Source of the DNA: Spirochaetales bacterium
GTDB taxonomy: Bacteria > Spirochaetota > GWE2-31-10 > MWDO01
Assembly (NCBI GenBank): GCA_017540815.1
Contig: JAFYAI010000040.1
Location: 1-59,536 of the forward strand
Reading direction: 5' to 3'
DNA: 59,536 nucleotides
Shown piece after piece: positions 50,874 through 58,304 of the stretch. The notes beneath the pieces are model-generated. The model searched no databases. It was not told the origin of the DNA and saw only the letters and a list, made by a program, of their open reading frames with translations. A program made the translations under genes and the position numbers. Every line of letters starts with the position of its first letter. Within the stretch, counting starts at the first letter, position 1.

Positions 50874-52135
50874 CTTGTTTCCTCATTCTTGATGCCGAAC
50901 AACTGTTCCTTGTGGCGTTCTTTAATCTTAGAAACGCGCATCGCTTCGATCTTGTTTGGCTTGGCTTTGTTTATCTTGAAGAGCAGCTTGCCTATGCTGA
51001 ATATCTCCCCCTGTTCAGGTATGCGTCTAAGATGCTCCAAGACATATCCTGCGAGTGTGACCGCATCCTCCGCAGAGATGTCTGTCTCAAATGCAGCGTT
51101 GAACTCATCTATCTCCATATCCCCGCTAAATTCACCGACATCTGGCGAGTATTTATGAAACTGCGGGACAATGTCATCCTTGTCGATCACATCCCCGACA
51201 ATGTTCTCAAATATATCTTCCATAGTGACCAATCCGCAGACTTCTCCGTATTCATTGATCGCTATAGCGATGTGGTTATTCGTCTTGCGCAGAGCTGCGA
51301 AGAGTGTATCGGCATTCATCGTTGCAGGCACAAAGAACGGTTTACGGAACACAGAGCGGCAGCTGCCGAGAGTTTTCTTTGGTGACAGCGGGACATTGTT
51401 CAGATCTCTGGCATAGAGGATGCCTGTAATATCGTCAATGTTTTTGCCGTAGACAGGGATACGGGAGTATTGTTTTTCGCGGATTAATTCAACGGCATCG
51501 GTGAGTGGTGTATTGATCTGCAGAGCGAAGATGTCTTTAGTCGGCCGCATTATCTTGTGAACATCAGCGTCGGCAAATGATATGACATTCCGCAGGATGA
51601 GTCCTTCCTCTTTATTGATCACACCTTCCTGCTGTCCTTGATTGATCACTTGTATCATTTCATCATTCTGATAGTTGTCGGTAGTCTCCACATTATGATA
51701 TGCGATGAGTCCTGTCAGTGCCGCCAAGAATTTGGCTATGTTCTGAAATATGAAAGTGATCGGAGTAAGGATAATCGTCAGAATGAAAAGCATCGGTGCA
51801 ACTATTGGTGCAACATATTGTGCTACTTTGATGGCGATTGTTTTCGGAGTCACTTCTCCAATGATCAGGACGAGTATCGTCATTGTGATTACCGTCACAA
51901 CCGGACCGGCGGACGGCAGATATGTCTCGAAAATATTAGAGGCAACAAGAGTGGCAAGTATATTGACTGTTGTGTTGCACGCAGAGTTAGTCACAAGGAG
52001 TTTCTGAGAATGATCAAGCAGATATTTGATAATCTTACCGCGGATAGGCATTTTGCGGAGCATATAGTCTGCTTTGCTTGCCGGCAATGAAAAAAGGGCG
52101 GTCTCTGACATTGAGAATATCGCCGAACATAACAA
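50870..52135 (-). CDS. CorC/HlyC-type membrane protein, first copy; start uncertain
   Basis: At least 421 residues. Same domain order as its downstream paralogue: CNNM (SMSETALFSLPASKADYM), CBS pair (RPTKDIFALQINTPL; IAINEYGEVCGLVTMEDIFENIVGD) and CorC_HlyC. The given start at 52135 is a TTG inside the expected first membrane helix. The true N-terminus (LIDWNFVLLPVLLLCSAIF) is open further upstream in this frame but has no ATG or GTG; a GGAGG site plus TTG at 52176 lies in another frame. Either an unusual start codon or a single-base frameshift is involved. The paralogues probably form a heteromeric transporter. Confidence 0.85.
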   Translation of the reverse strand: MLCSAIFSMSETALFSLPASKADYMLRKMPIRGKIIKYLLDHSQKLLVTNSACNTTVNILATLVASNIFETYLPSAGPVVTVITMTILVLIIGEVTPKTIAIKVAQYVAPIVAPMLFILTIILTPITFIFQNIAKFLAALTGLIAYHNVETTDNYQNDEMIQVINQGQQEGVINKEEGLILRNVISFADADVHKIMRPTKDIFALQINTPLTDAVELIREKQYSRIPVYGKNIDDITGILYARDLNNVPLSPKKTLGSCRSVFRKPFFVPATMNADTLFAALRKTNNHIAIAINEYGEVCGLVTMEDIFENIVGDVIDKDDIVPQFHKYSPDVGEFSGDMEIDEFNAAFETDISAEDAVTLAGYVLEHLRRIPEQGEIFSIGKLLFKINKAKPNKIEAMRVSKIKERHKEQLFGIKNEETR

Positions 52136-52176
52136 TAAGACAGGTAGTAATACAAAATTCCAGTCAATAAGGACAA

Positions 52177-52338
52177 AAAGCCTCCGTAAGTGTAGTATAT
52201 GAAAAAATTGTGAATTTGTCTATAAAAAAATGAAGTTGGTGAAAAAATAAGAGATTTTGCAAAGCAAAATCTCTTATTTTTTCTATAAAGTTATTACATT
52301 TGCGAAATCATTATTTTTTTTGTGTGCTATTTTTTATC
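52177..52338. other. Intergenic region with a long terminator-like hairpin
   Basis: 52241-52283 is a perfect 20-bp inverted repeat (GAAAAAATAAGAGATTTTGC / complement, loop AAA), flanked by A- and T-runs. It lies upstream of the first CorC-type gene and could terminate transcripts entering from either side. The rest is AT-rich and shows no gene. Confidence 0.75.
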
Positions 52339-52367
52339 TTGACAAAATCATATTATTTCAGTAACAT
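52339..52367 (+). promoter_or_regulatory. Promoter of structured RNA copy B
   Basis: TTGACA (52339-52344), 17-bp spacer, TAACAT (52362-52367), identical boxes to copy A. Confidence 0.7.
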
Positions 52368-52373
52368 TAAACC

Positions 52374-52560
52374 GAATAAAAATGATGCTGCACAGCGGTT
52401 TCGTACCCGCTTTACGGCATTCGGACATGTTTCTAGTAGCTATTCCATTTTATCATAGGAATTCCGTTTGGAAACTCCTGTGACAGAGTTGGGATGGGGA
52501 TATTGTTGGTTACTAGGGTATGTCTGTCCGTACGAACTTCTTTGTCACGGGCGTTTTTAT
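52374..52560 (+). ncRNA. Structured double-pseudoknot RNA, copy B
   Basis: Outer stem ATGCTG/CGGCAT (52385-90/52415-20); inner stem AGCGG/CCGCT (52394-98/52407-11), loop TTTCGTAC; pseudoknot 1, TTCGTAC (52400-06) with GTACGAA (52530-36); central helix GGACA..CTAGTAG with TTACTAG..TGTCC (52423-39/52510-29); hairpins ATTCC/GGAAT and TTCC-GTTT-GGAA; pseudoknot 2, CCTGTGACAGAG (52477-88) with CTTTGTCACGGG (52540-51), then CGTTTTTATT as terminator. It ends 3 bp before the stop codon of the convergent toxin gene and has no downstream gene on its own strand, so it must be a free-standing RNA. Confidence 0.78.
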
Positions 52561-52562
52561 TG

Positions 52563-52853
52563 TTATTTCTTAAATAAGTCACTATGTGAGCCGGTATCAA
52601 ATAGGTGTAAAACAAGGACATCATTAATATAGCGATAGACGAGCAGCCAATCTGGTTCTATGTGACATTCTCTGAAACCTTCATAGTCACCGACAAGAGC
52701 ATGATCTTTATTTTTTTCAGGCAAGGTGTTGCCGTTTGCAAGCAAGGCAACAATGCTTTCAAGTTTAGATATATCTTTGCCTCGTTTCTTGGCGAGTTTA
52801 TAAGATTTCTTGAAACGGTTGCTATATTTGACTGTATATTTTACAGGAGTCAT
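52563..52853 (-). CDS. RelE/YafQ-family mRNA interferase toxin
   Basis: 96 residues. YafQ-type pattern: YTVKYSNRFKKSYKLAKKRGKD at the start, then LPEKNKDHALVGDYEGFRECHIEPDWLLVYRY and the C-terminal LHLFDTGSHSDLF, including the conserved His, Asp and Phe of the family. YafQ toxins cleave mRNA in the ribosome. Its start overlaps the stop of the antitoxin gene by 4 nt (ATGA). Complete by length, so probably functional. Confidence 0.9.
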   Translation of the reverse strand: MTPVKYTVKYSNRFKKSYKLAKKRGKDISKLESIVALLANGNTLPEKNKDHALVGDYEGFRECHIEPDWLLVYRYINDVLVLHLFDTGSHSDLFKK

Positions 52854-53134
52854 TTATTTAAGTCCGCCCACATTTCATCAAGGTCTGTATATCCTTTATA
52901 CCGCTCAGGATGTTTCTCCATTTTTTTAGACTCTCGAAGTGCTGCTTTTAGCCGACGAGTTGGTCTGTGAATGCCATCAACTGTATCATCTTTCCTGTTG
53001 AAGAACCGAGCAAAGAAACTCGATTTGAAAGGAATAAATTTGCCAATCTGAACCCCATCATTTTCAATGCAGCAAGGCGTGTTTTGATATTTTTCAAAAT
53101 TATTATTAAAATCAGACACAGAAACTGTCAGCAT
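52850..53134 (-). CDS. Antitoxin partner of the YafQ-type toxin
   Basis: 94 residues from ATG 53134, preceded by AAGGAGG; a longer frame upstream lacks a ribosome site and would include the promoter. The N-terminus LTVSVSDFNNNFEKYQ resembles Phd/StbD-like DNA-binding antitoxins rather than DinJ. The C-terminal half is Arg/Lys-rich and ends in GYTDLDEMWADLNK, the likely toxin-binding tail. It would repress the operon promoter just upstream. Confidence 0.8.
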   Translation of the reverse strand: MLTVSVSDFNNNFEKYQNTPCCIENDGVQIGKFIPFKSSFFARFFNRKDDTVDGIHRPTRRLKAALRESKKMEKHPERYKGYTDLDEMWADLNK

Positions 53135-53161
53135 AATATCATCCTCCTTATTTTTATAATT

Positions 53162-53190
53162 ATTATACCACATAATATAGCCGCTTTCAA
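53162..53190 (-). promoter_or_regulatory. Promoter of the toxin-antitoxin operon
   Basis: Minus strand: TTGAAA (53190-53185), 17-bp spacer, TATAAT (53167-53162). It lies 28 bp from the antitoxin start, and CTATATTAT just downstream of the -35 could be an operator. Confidence 0.7.
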
Positions 53191-53208
53191 CCAAATTTTG
53201 CATTTGGT

Positions 53209-53244
53209 AAAGAAGAATAGTTTTGTTAAAAACTATTCTTCTTT
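53209..53244. terminator. Hairpin upstream of the toxin-antitoxin operon
   Basis: AAAGAAGAATAGTTTT / AAAACTATTCTTCTTT stem, 4-nt loop. It separates the operon from the adenosine deaminase unit. The remaining sequence 53294-53465 is AT-rich with no gene seen. Confidence 0.7.
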
Positions 53245-53263
53245 ATGATTGAACTCAATACAT

Positions 53264-53293
53264 AAAAAAGGCCACCCACCGAAGTGGGCAGCC
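53264..53293 (-). terminator. Terminator of the adenosine deaminase gene
   Basis: On the minus strand GGCTGCCCAC-TTCG-GTGGGTGGCC followed by TTTTTT, a UUCG-capped stem ~170 bp beyond the stop codon. Confidence 0.85.
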
Positions 53294-53465
53294 CCCGAAA
53301 AGAGAAAATAAAAATATTACAAAGTTTATTACAGCAACTTTCCTCAACTCTTATTTATCATTTTCATCTCTTGTTGCTGTGCAGTCTATTTCTTAACTAC
53401 ATCTGTAATATAACATATTTCATATCAGATGTCAAGTACTTTTTGCAAAAAAAATACATTTTTTT

Positions 53466-54503
53466 TTAAAAATTTTTTCCCCATGCTTTATTTACTTCTT
53501 CGATATATTTTGCTTTGTCCGCTTCCGGCATAAAACTTACCTCAAATGCATTGATGATTACCTGTTTGATCTCATCAAGTGTGAAGTTCAGCTTAGAGTA
53601 GAGATTCCAATATTCGTCGAGCAGATTGACATTGAAGAATGTCGGATCATCAGTATTGACAGTCACAATAACGCCTTTGTCGAAGAAAGGTCTGATCGGA
53701 TGCTCTTCGATTTTCTGAACATATTTCTTCGTAAATACATTGCTTGTCGGACAAATCTCCAGCGGAATTTTATTGTCAGCAAGGTATTTAACGAGATTTT
53801 CATCCTGAATTGAAGAAATACCGTGTCCGATTCGTTGAGCATCAAGCAGCTTGATGCTGTCCCACACTGACTCAGGACCAACATCTTCGCCTGCATGTGC
53901 AACCCGGCATAAGCCGGCTTTCTTCGCATTCGCATAGACATCTTTGTATTCGGCAGCAGGACCTTTTATCTCAGCACCGCCTAAGCCGATACCGATTATT
54001 TTATCGCTGTTGTATTTCAGTACAAGGTCGAGATTGTTTTGTGCATTCTCAGCACCGAATGTTCGTGATACATCGATGAGCAGCCGAATTTTGATATGGT
54101 CTTTTTCATAGATTTCATCGATCTTCTTCACGAAGAAGTCCATAATCTGCTCAAATTGCCAGCCTTTCTTCAGGAATGCTGTTGGAGCGAAGAACATCTC
54201 GGCATAGACAATGCCATTATCGATAAGGTAGTCTCTGGCACTTTCCATCAGTCCGGCAAAATCCTCCGGCTCTTTGAATGCTCCCTGCACCAGCAGGAAT
54301 GCCTGAATGAATTGTGTCAGATTGTCATAGGTGAATACTTCATCTACATTCGCCATATCCTTATACTTGGGATCTTGGCGAGACAACAGCTTCGACACAA
54401 ATTTCCTTGACGGCAGAGCTTCAATATGCAGATGAATTTCTGCTTTTGGAATGTTTTTCAGCTTGTCATAAAATTCTTTCTTATCCATAAGTTTATTTGC
54501 CAT
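53466..54503 (-). CDS. add: Adenosine deaminase
   Basis: 345 residues. Metal-binding HLHIEAL (~25, the usual HxH with the following Gly changed to Ala), HAGEDVGPESVWDSIKLLDAQRIGHG (~198-222) and VNTDDPTFFN (~280) are the standard zinc and catalytic motifs. The enzyme converts adenosine to inosine. Together with adenine deaminase and the PfkB kinase it gives a purine-salvage set. A further possibility is an adenosine-deaminase-like nucleoside deaminase because of the HIEA change. Single-gene unit. Confidence 0.9.
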   Translation of the reverse strand: MANKLMDKKEFYDKLKNIPKAEIHLHIEALPSRKFVSKLLSRQDPKYKDMANVDEVFTYDNLTQFIQAFLLVQGAFKEPEDFAGLMESARDYLIDNGIVYAEMFFAPTAFLKKGWQFEQIMDFFVKKIDEIYEKDHIKIRLLIDVSRTFGAENAQNNLDLVLKYNSDKIIGIGLGGAEIKGPAAEYKDVYANAKKAGLCRVAHAGEDVGPESVWDSIKLLDAQRIGHGISSIQDENLVKYLADNKIPLEICPTSNVFTKKYVQKIEEHPIRPFFDKGVIVTVNTDDPTFFNVNLLDEYWNLYSKLNFTLDEIKQVIINAFEVSFMPEADKAKYIEEVNKAWGKNF

Positions 54504-54615
54504 AGTAGCCTACCTTTTCGTAAAGTCAGTAAAATCAATAAATATGATCCCCATAACGAATTTCTTATCGGTAACGGACTTGTTAAAATTTAATTTTCAT
54601 TAACAATAAATTATC

Positions 54616-54684
54616 TGTCATTCTGAACTTGTTTCAGCAATCTCATACCAATGTAATGAGACTCCAAACGAGTTTAGCATAACC
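54616..54684. repeat. Degenerate dispersed repeat
   Basis: GTCATTCTGAACTTGTTTCAGCAATCTCAT and CGAGTTTAGCATAACC resemble the repeat at 32385-32455 with mismatches in the second arm. It fills most of the nth to add gap. Confidence 0.6.
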
Positions 54685-54691
54685 TAAAATT

Positions 54692-55351
54692 TCACCTGCT
54701 TTTTTTTACTCCATTCCTGCGGCATATATCATTCAGCCCGCACTTCGAGCAGAACGGCGAAACAGGCACACAAACCCGCTGACCGAAACTGACCAGATAG
54801 TCATTGAGGACTTTCCAGTATTTCTGCGGAATGAGATCTCTCAATGCAAACTCCGTCTTATCCGGTGTGTTCGTATTGACCCAGCCCAATCGGTTGGCAA
54901 TCGTGTGAACATGCGTATCGACACACATTCCGGGCTTGTCAAAGCCAAGTATCATCACGAGATTCGCTGTTTTGCGTCCGACTCCCGGAAGTTTGAGCAT
55001 TTCTTCAATGGAGTCAGGCACTTGACCGCCGTATTCATTTATCAGTATGTCGGCAATTCGTTTGAGATTAGCCGCTTTTGTCTTGTAGAATCCTGCCGGA
55101 TATATCAACTCGGCAATACGCTGTTCGTCCATTCTCTGCAGAGTATATATATCATCAGCCTCAGCGAATAACCGCCGAGACGCTTCCAGCGTAACCTGAT
55201 CTTTCGTTCGCAGACTTATAATCGTCGAAACAAGCACATGATACGGATCGTGCAGTGTGTCCGATATTAGAGTCACGGACGGAGTAGGACCCGTATCATA
55301 AGAAACTTTCAGAATATCAATAATGCGGTCAAAGTCGAACAGAGGATCCAT
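54692..55351 (-). CDS. nth: Endonuclease III
   Basis: 219 residues from ATG 55351 (a TTG three codons earlier is possible; neither has a strong ribosome site). Helix-hairpin-helix [13 protein letters not shown] (~112-124) with the catalytic Asp in [14 protein letters not shown] (~135-148), and the 4Fe-4S cluster [17 protein letters not shown] (~195-211). The bifunctional glycosylase/AP lyase repairs oxidised pyrimidines. Starts 15 bp after the PfkB gene stop, so it is the second gene of that unit. Confidence 0.95.
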   Translation of the reverse strand: MDPLFDFDRIIDILKVSYDTGPTPSVTLISDTLHDPYHVLVSTIISLRTKDQVTLEASRRLFAEADDIYTLQRMDEQRIAELIYPAGFYKTKAANLKRIADILINEYGGQVPDSIEEMLKLPGVGRKTANLVMILGFDKPGMCVDTHVHTIANRLGWVNTNTPDKTEFALRDLIPQKYWKVLNDYLVSFGQRVCVPVSPFCSKCGLNDICRRNGVKKSR

Positions 55352-55366
55352 TATCTGCAATATTGA

Positions 55367-56374
55367 TTATTTCAAAATATTGTTATCGATAAAGTTATGT
55401 ATAGCCTTGAAGTCAAGCAGCTCCAGCTGAACACCTGGGACGCTGATAATCTGGGCAGCCATATAACTTGCAATCTTGCCGCACTTTTCTATATCATAGC
55501 CTTTTGCGAGACCGTAGAGGAAACCACCGCCGTATATATCACCGCATCCTGTTGAGTCAAGAACCTTGTCAGCTTTGTAGATCGCAACTTTGATCATCTT
55601 GCCATTATGGAAGATATAACTTCCTTCCGAGCCGACTTTCACAACTACGATCTCAACGCCCATATCGGCAATAGCTTTGCCGCCTTCGATCGGATCTTCT
55701 TTGCCGGTGAGCATCTTGATCTCTTCCTTATTGCCGAACAGAATGTCAACATTCTCAGAGATGACTTTCATAAACTCATCAACATTTCTTCCGATACAGA
55801 ATGGATCTGCAATATCGAAACTTATCTTGACATTCTTGGCTTTAGCAGTTTTCATTGCAAATTTTACAGCTTCTTTCTGAGAGTCAGTATCCCACTGATA
55901 GCCGGTGCAGTGAAAAATCGCAGAGTCTGACAGAACATCTACATTAATATCTGACTTTGCATAGTTTCGGCAGACACCGAGGTTAGTGACCATCGTTCGC
56001 TCTGCATCAGGAGTCGTAAGAATAATAGACTGACCTGTTATGCCTTCCGACATTTTGCGGATAAGCGTCTTCACGCCGCGTCCGGCGATCTTCGTCTCAT
56101 ACATTCGACCGAACATATCATCCGAAACAATACCTGTATAAACAGATTTGCCGCCTAACATGCTGATAGTAGACATAGAGTTGGCACAGCTGCCGCCCGG
56201 AACAGAAATGGTTTTGTATTCACTGATTGCACTTGCGATTTCGCGTGACTTGTTGTCATCTACCAGGTGCATAATGCCTTTATCAAGTTTGAGGTTTGTC
56301 AGTGCATCATCTGGGATAAATGATACAACATCCATAAGTGCATTGCCCAAACCGAAAACATCGTAAGTAGCCAT
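55367..56374 (-). CDS. PfkB-family sugar/nucleoside kinase (adenosine-kinase-like)
   Basis: 335 residues. PfkB motifs: VFGLGNALMDVV (5-16), GGSCANSMSTISMLGGKSVYTG (~56-77) and DSTGCGDIYGGGFLYGLAKG (~273-292, catalytic Asp). The N- and C-terminal pattern is that of adenosine kinase-like proteins, consistent with purine salvage next to adenosine deaminase, but other sugars cannot be excluded. A terminator of the preceding peptidase gene lies 90 bp upstream. Confidence 0.85.
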   Translation of the reverse strand: MATYDVFGLGNALMDVVSFIPDDALTNLKLDKGIMHLVDDNKSREIASAISEYKTISVPGGSCANSMSTISMLGGKSVYTGIVSDDMFGRMYETKIAGRGVKTLIRKMSEGITGQSIILTTPDAERTMVTNLGVCRNYAKSDINVDVLSDSAIFHCTGYQWDTDSQKEAVKFAMKTAKAKNVKISFDIADPFCIGRNVDEFMKVISENVDILFGNKEEIKMLTGKEDPIEGGKAIADMGVEIVVVKVGSEGSYIFHNGKMIKVAIYKADKVLDSTGCGDIYGGGFLYGLAKGYDIEKCGKIASYMAAQIISVPGVQLELLDFKAIHNFIDNNILK

Positions 56375-56464
56375 ATTAACTTCCTTATTATTATATAAAT
56401 TCTGATTTTAGATTATTACAAATTTATTATAATCTTTTTTTAACCTTTTGTCTATTGAAAAATT

Positions 56465-56503
56465 AAAAAAAATAAGATTTTCGTTAGAAAATCTTATTTT
56501 TTG
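56465..56503 (-). terminator. Terminator of the P1 peptidase gene
   Basis: AAAAAATAAGATTTTC / GAAAATCTTATTTTTT with loop GTTA. The same TTTTC-GTTA-GAAAA core recurs at 58271-58284. Confidence 0.85.
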
Positions 56504-56512
56504 TGATGAAAT

Positions 56513-57499
56513 TTATAATGCTTTCCCGATATTTCTCAGATACTCCTCTTCGCTTGTCTTGGAATGAGTAACGGCATTCTCGATCGCTTGTGCCATAACT
56601 TCGGCACTTAATATGCCGACAAGGTTAATGTCTGCTTTGACTTCGCCAGTGCTTGCCGCATAGATTGTGTCGCCGTCTGCCATTGTGCCGACAGGACGAA
56701 TACAGCGGGCGTAGGCATTGCGAGTCATCGAGGCAATTTTGCACAATTGTGCCTTGTCAAATGCTGCATTGGTGATAACTGCTCCGATTGTCGTATTGCC
56801 GGTGAATAAGTCTCGCGGTGCGATATTTCGATAAAATGCCGATACTGAGTCGGCGAATGCAGTGCGGTCGGCTGTGTGAAGTCCTGCGATTTTTTTGCCG
56901 TCTGATACTCGAAATATATCACCGAGAGCATTAACACAGACAACGGCGGCGACTGTCAGTTGTCCGAGACGGGCGGCAGCCCAGCCGAAGCCGCTTTTGT
57001 CGGCACATCCCATTCCGTTAATCTTGCCGACAGTCGCACCTGTGCCGCAGCCGATATTGCCCATTGCCGTGTCTGTTTGGGCAAGAGCTTTTTTGCAGGC
57101 TCGATAGCCGGTGTCAGCTGTCGGTCTGATTGCTGCACTGCCGTAGCTAAGGTCAAAAATATCCGATTGACAAACAAGCGGCACTTTTGCGAATCCCGTG
57201 TCATAGCCAATGCCGTTTTCTTCGAGACAACGCATAACTCCGTCAGCGGCGGCGAGTCCGTAAGCAGATCCTCCGCCCAAAACGATTGCATTGAGCCTGT
57301 TAGCCGCAGTCTCCGGCATCGCAAGAGGAGTTTCTCTTGATGCAGGTCCGCCGCCGCTAATATCGCAGCCGACCGATGCCCCGTTCGGAAAGTACAGAAC
57401 AGTCACGCCTGTTTTGGCATTGTTATCCGTCTCGTGTCCGATTCGGACTTCGGGAATGTCTGACAGTGATATTTGTGTTAGTTCAAAATGGGATGTCAT
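56513..57499 (-). CDS. P1-family (DmpA/S58) peptidase-like protein
   Basis: 328 residues. Typical motifs: EVRIGHETDNNAKTGVTVL (17-35), GGGPASRET, NAIVLGGGSAYGLAAADGVMRCLEE (~90-114) and GNIGCGTGATVGKI (~148). The self-cleaving nucleophile is normally a Ser/Thr in GAxTNA; here IGAVITNAAFDKAQL (~236) is present but with Asn-Ala in the usual position after Thr. Members are aminopeptidases. The 44-residue frame upstream overlaps its start by 17 nt. Confidence 0.88.
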   Translation of the reverse strand: MTSHFELTQISLSDIPEVRIGHETDNNAKTGVTVLYFPNGASVGCDISGGGPASRETPLAMPETAANRLNAIVLGGGSAYGLAAADGVMRCLEENGIGYDTGFAKVPLVCQSDIFDLSYGSAAIRPTADTGYRACKKALAQTDTAMGNIGCGTGATVGKINGMGCADKSGFGWAAARLGQLTVAAVVCVNALGDIFRVSDGKKIAGLHTADRTAFADSVSAFYRNIAPRDLFTGNTTIGAVITNAAFDKAQLCKIASMTRNAYARCIRPVGTMADGDTIYAASTGEVKADINLVGILSAEVMAQAIENAVTHSKTSEEEYLRNIGKAL

Positions 57500-57617
57500 T
57501 AGAGGAAACCTCCTCGTAATAATTTTCTATATCATACTGCTTCAAAAAGCCGTAAAAAGACTTAATCTGCTCGGTTTTGCCGAGGAATGTGTAGTGTTCT
57601 GATATATCTACGCCCAT
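57483..57617 (-). CDS. Small protein, 44 residues, coupled to the P1 peptidase gene
   Basis: ATG 57617 follows AAGGA; the frame reads MGVDISEHYTFLGKTEQI, continues through FLKQYDIENYYEEVSS and ends with a TGA at 57483 inside the peptidase gene. The peptidase ribosome site (GAGGAGG) lies within it, so translation of the small frame could couple to the peptidase. No domain recognised; acidic and aromatic-rich. It fills an otherwise empty 136-bp gap. It is too short for most gene finders. Confidence 0.55.
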   Translation of the reverse strand: MGVDISEHYTFLGKTEQIKSFYGFLKQYDIENYYEEVSSNDIPF

Positions 57618-57635
57618 GCGGTGAGTCCTTGTTGA

Positions 57636-58202
57636 CTATCTCTTCTTCTCCCAATAATCCTTATACGCATAATTGTCTATGGTGCCGATAAGAAGTTCTT
57701 CGGATTTTGTGAAACCAAGTTTTGCAAATGCGGTTTGCCTTTCAATAGCATAAAGCGGAATTTTCGTTATGATACGATTGGTATCAAGCAATGAATAAGC
57801 CGATTTTATAATAAGATTGGATATTTCTTCAATCGTATTTGATTTTTCATAATCGCTGTGCAGATCCAGCCGAAATAGACCTGTGTGATTGAAAGCATCG
57901 TTTGCTTCGCGGTGGAATAATTCAATCGAGCCAATGGCTTTTTTGATTGTCTTGTCTATAATGCTCCAGCGAACAAACCATTTATTTTTATAAGAATCAA
58001 GCCAAAAATCAACCGCTTGATTCATTCTGTCTAATGTCTGATAATAAAAATTGTCACCTTGACAGTTGTCGCTGTTGAAGAATGGCAGAGCATTCTTATC
58101 GCTGTAAACCGCCAGCAAGTCGTTAGCGTCGCCTTTTTGAACGAATCGTAAAATGAAGTTGTCATTCTCAAAAGTCGGAACTGATGTATAGATGTCGGGC
58201 AT
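57636..58202 (-). CDS. GNAT-family acetyltransferase
   Basis: 188 residues. GNAT/RimJ-like pattern: NDFILRFVQKGDANDLLAVYSDKNALPFFN at the start, RWSIIDKTIKKAIGSIELFHRE (beta strands 2-4), LFRLDLHSDYEKSNTIEEISNLII (acetyl-CoA site region), then RIITKIPLYAIERQTAFAKLGFTKSEELLIG. It probably acetylates small molecules or protein N-termini. It is 18 bp upstream of the 44-residue gene and in the same operon. Confidence 0.85.
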   Translation of the reverse strand: MPDIYTSVPTFENDNFILRFVQKGDANDLLAVYSDKNALPFFNSDNCQGDNFYYQTLDRMNQAVDFWLDSYKNKWFVRWSIIDKTIKKAIGSIELFHREANDAFNHTGLFRLDLHSDYEKSNTIEEISNLIIKSAYSLLDTNRIITKIPLYAIERQTAFAKLGFTKSEELLIGTIDNYAYKDYWEKKR

Positions 58203-58260
58203 GGTTGACTCCTTTGTTTAATATTATTTATTATATCATATTAATACAAAATCAATTAGT

Positions 58261-58294
58261 AAAAATTAGATTTTCGTTAGAAAATCTAATTTTT
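58261..58294 (-). terminator. Terminator of the 283-residue gene
   Basis: AAAAATTAGATTTTC / GAAAATCTAATTTTT, loop GTTA. Confidence 0.85.
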
Positions 58295-58304
58295 TATCCT
58301 AATA

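Noticed and set aside
52433-52624. Open frames antisense to RNA copies A and B whose peptides share KNARxKEVxTxR
   Set aside because: The resemblance comes from the conserved 3' helix and U-tract of the RNA read on the opposite strand (34056-34100 and 52530-52570). There is no ribosome site and the frames do not align beyond it.
53284-53469. 61-codon frame with leucine-rich start before the adenosine deaminase end
   Set aside because: Runs through the deaminase terminator and AT-rich spacer, no ribosome site, no recognisable domain.
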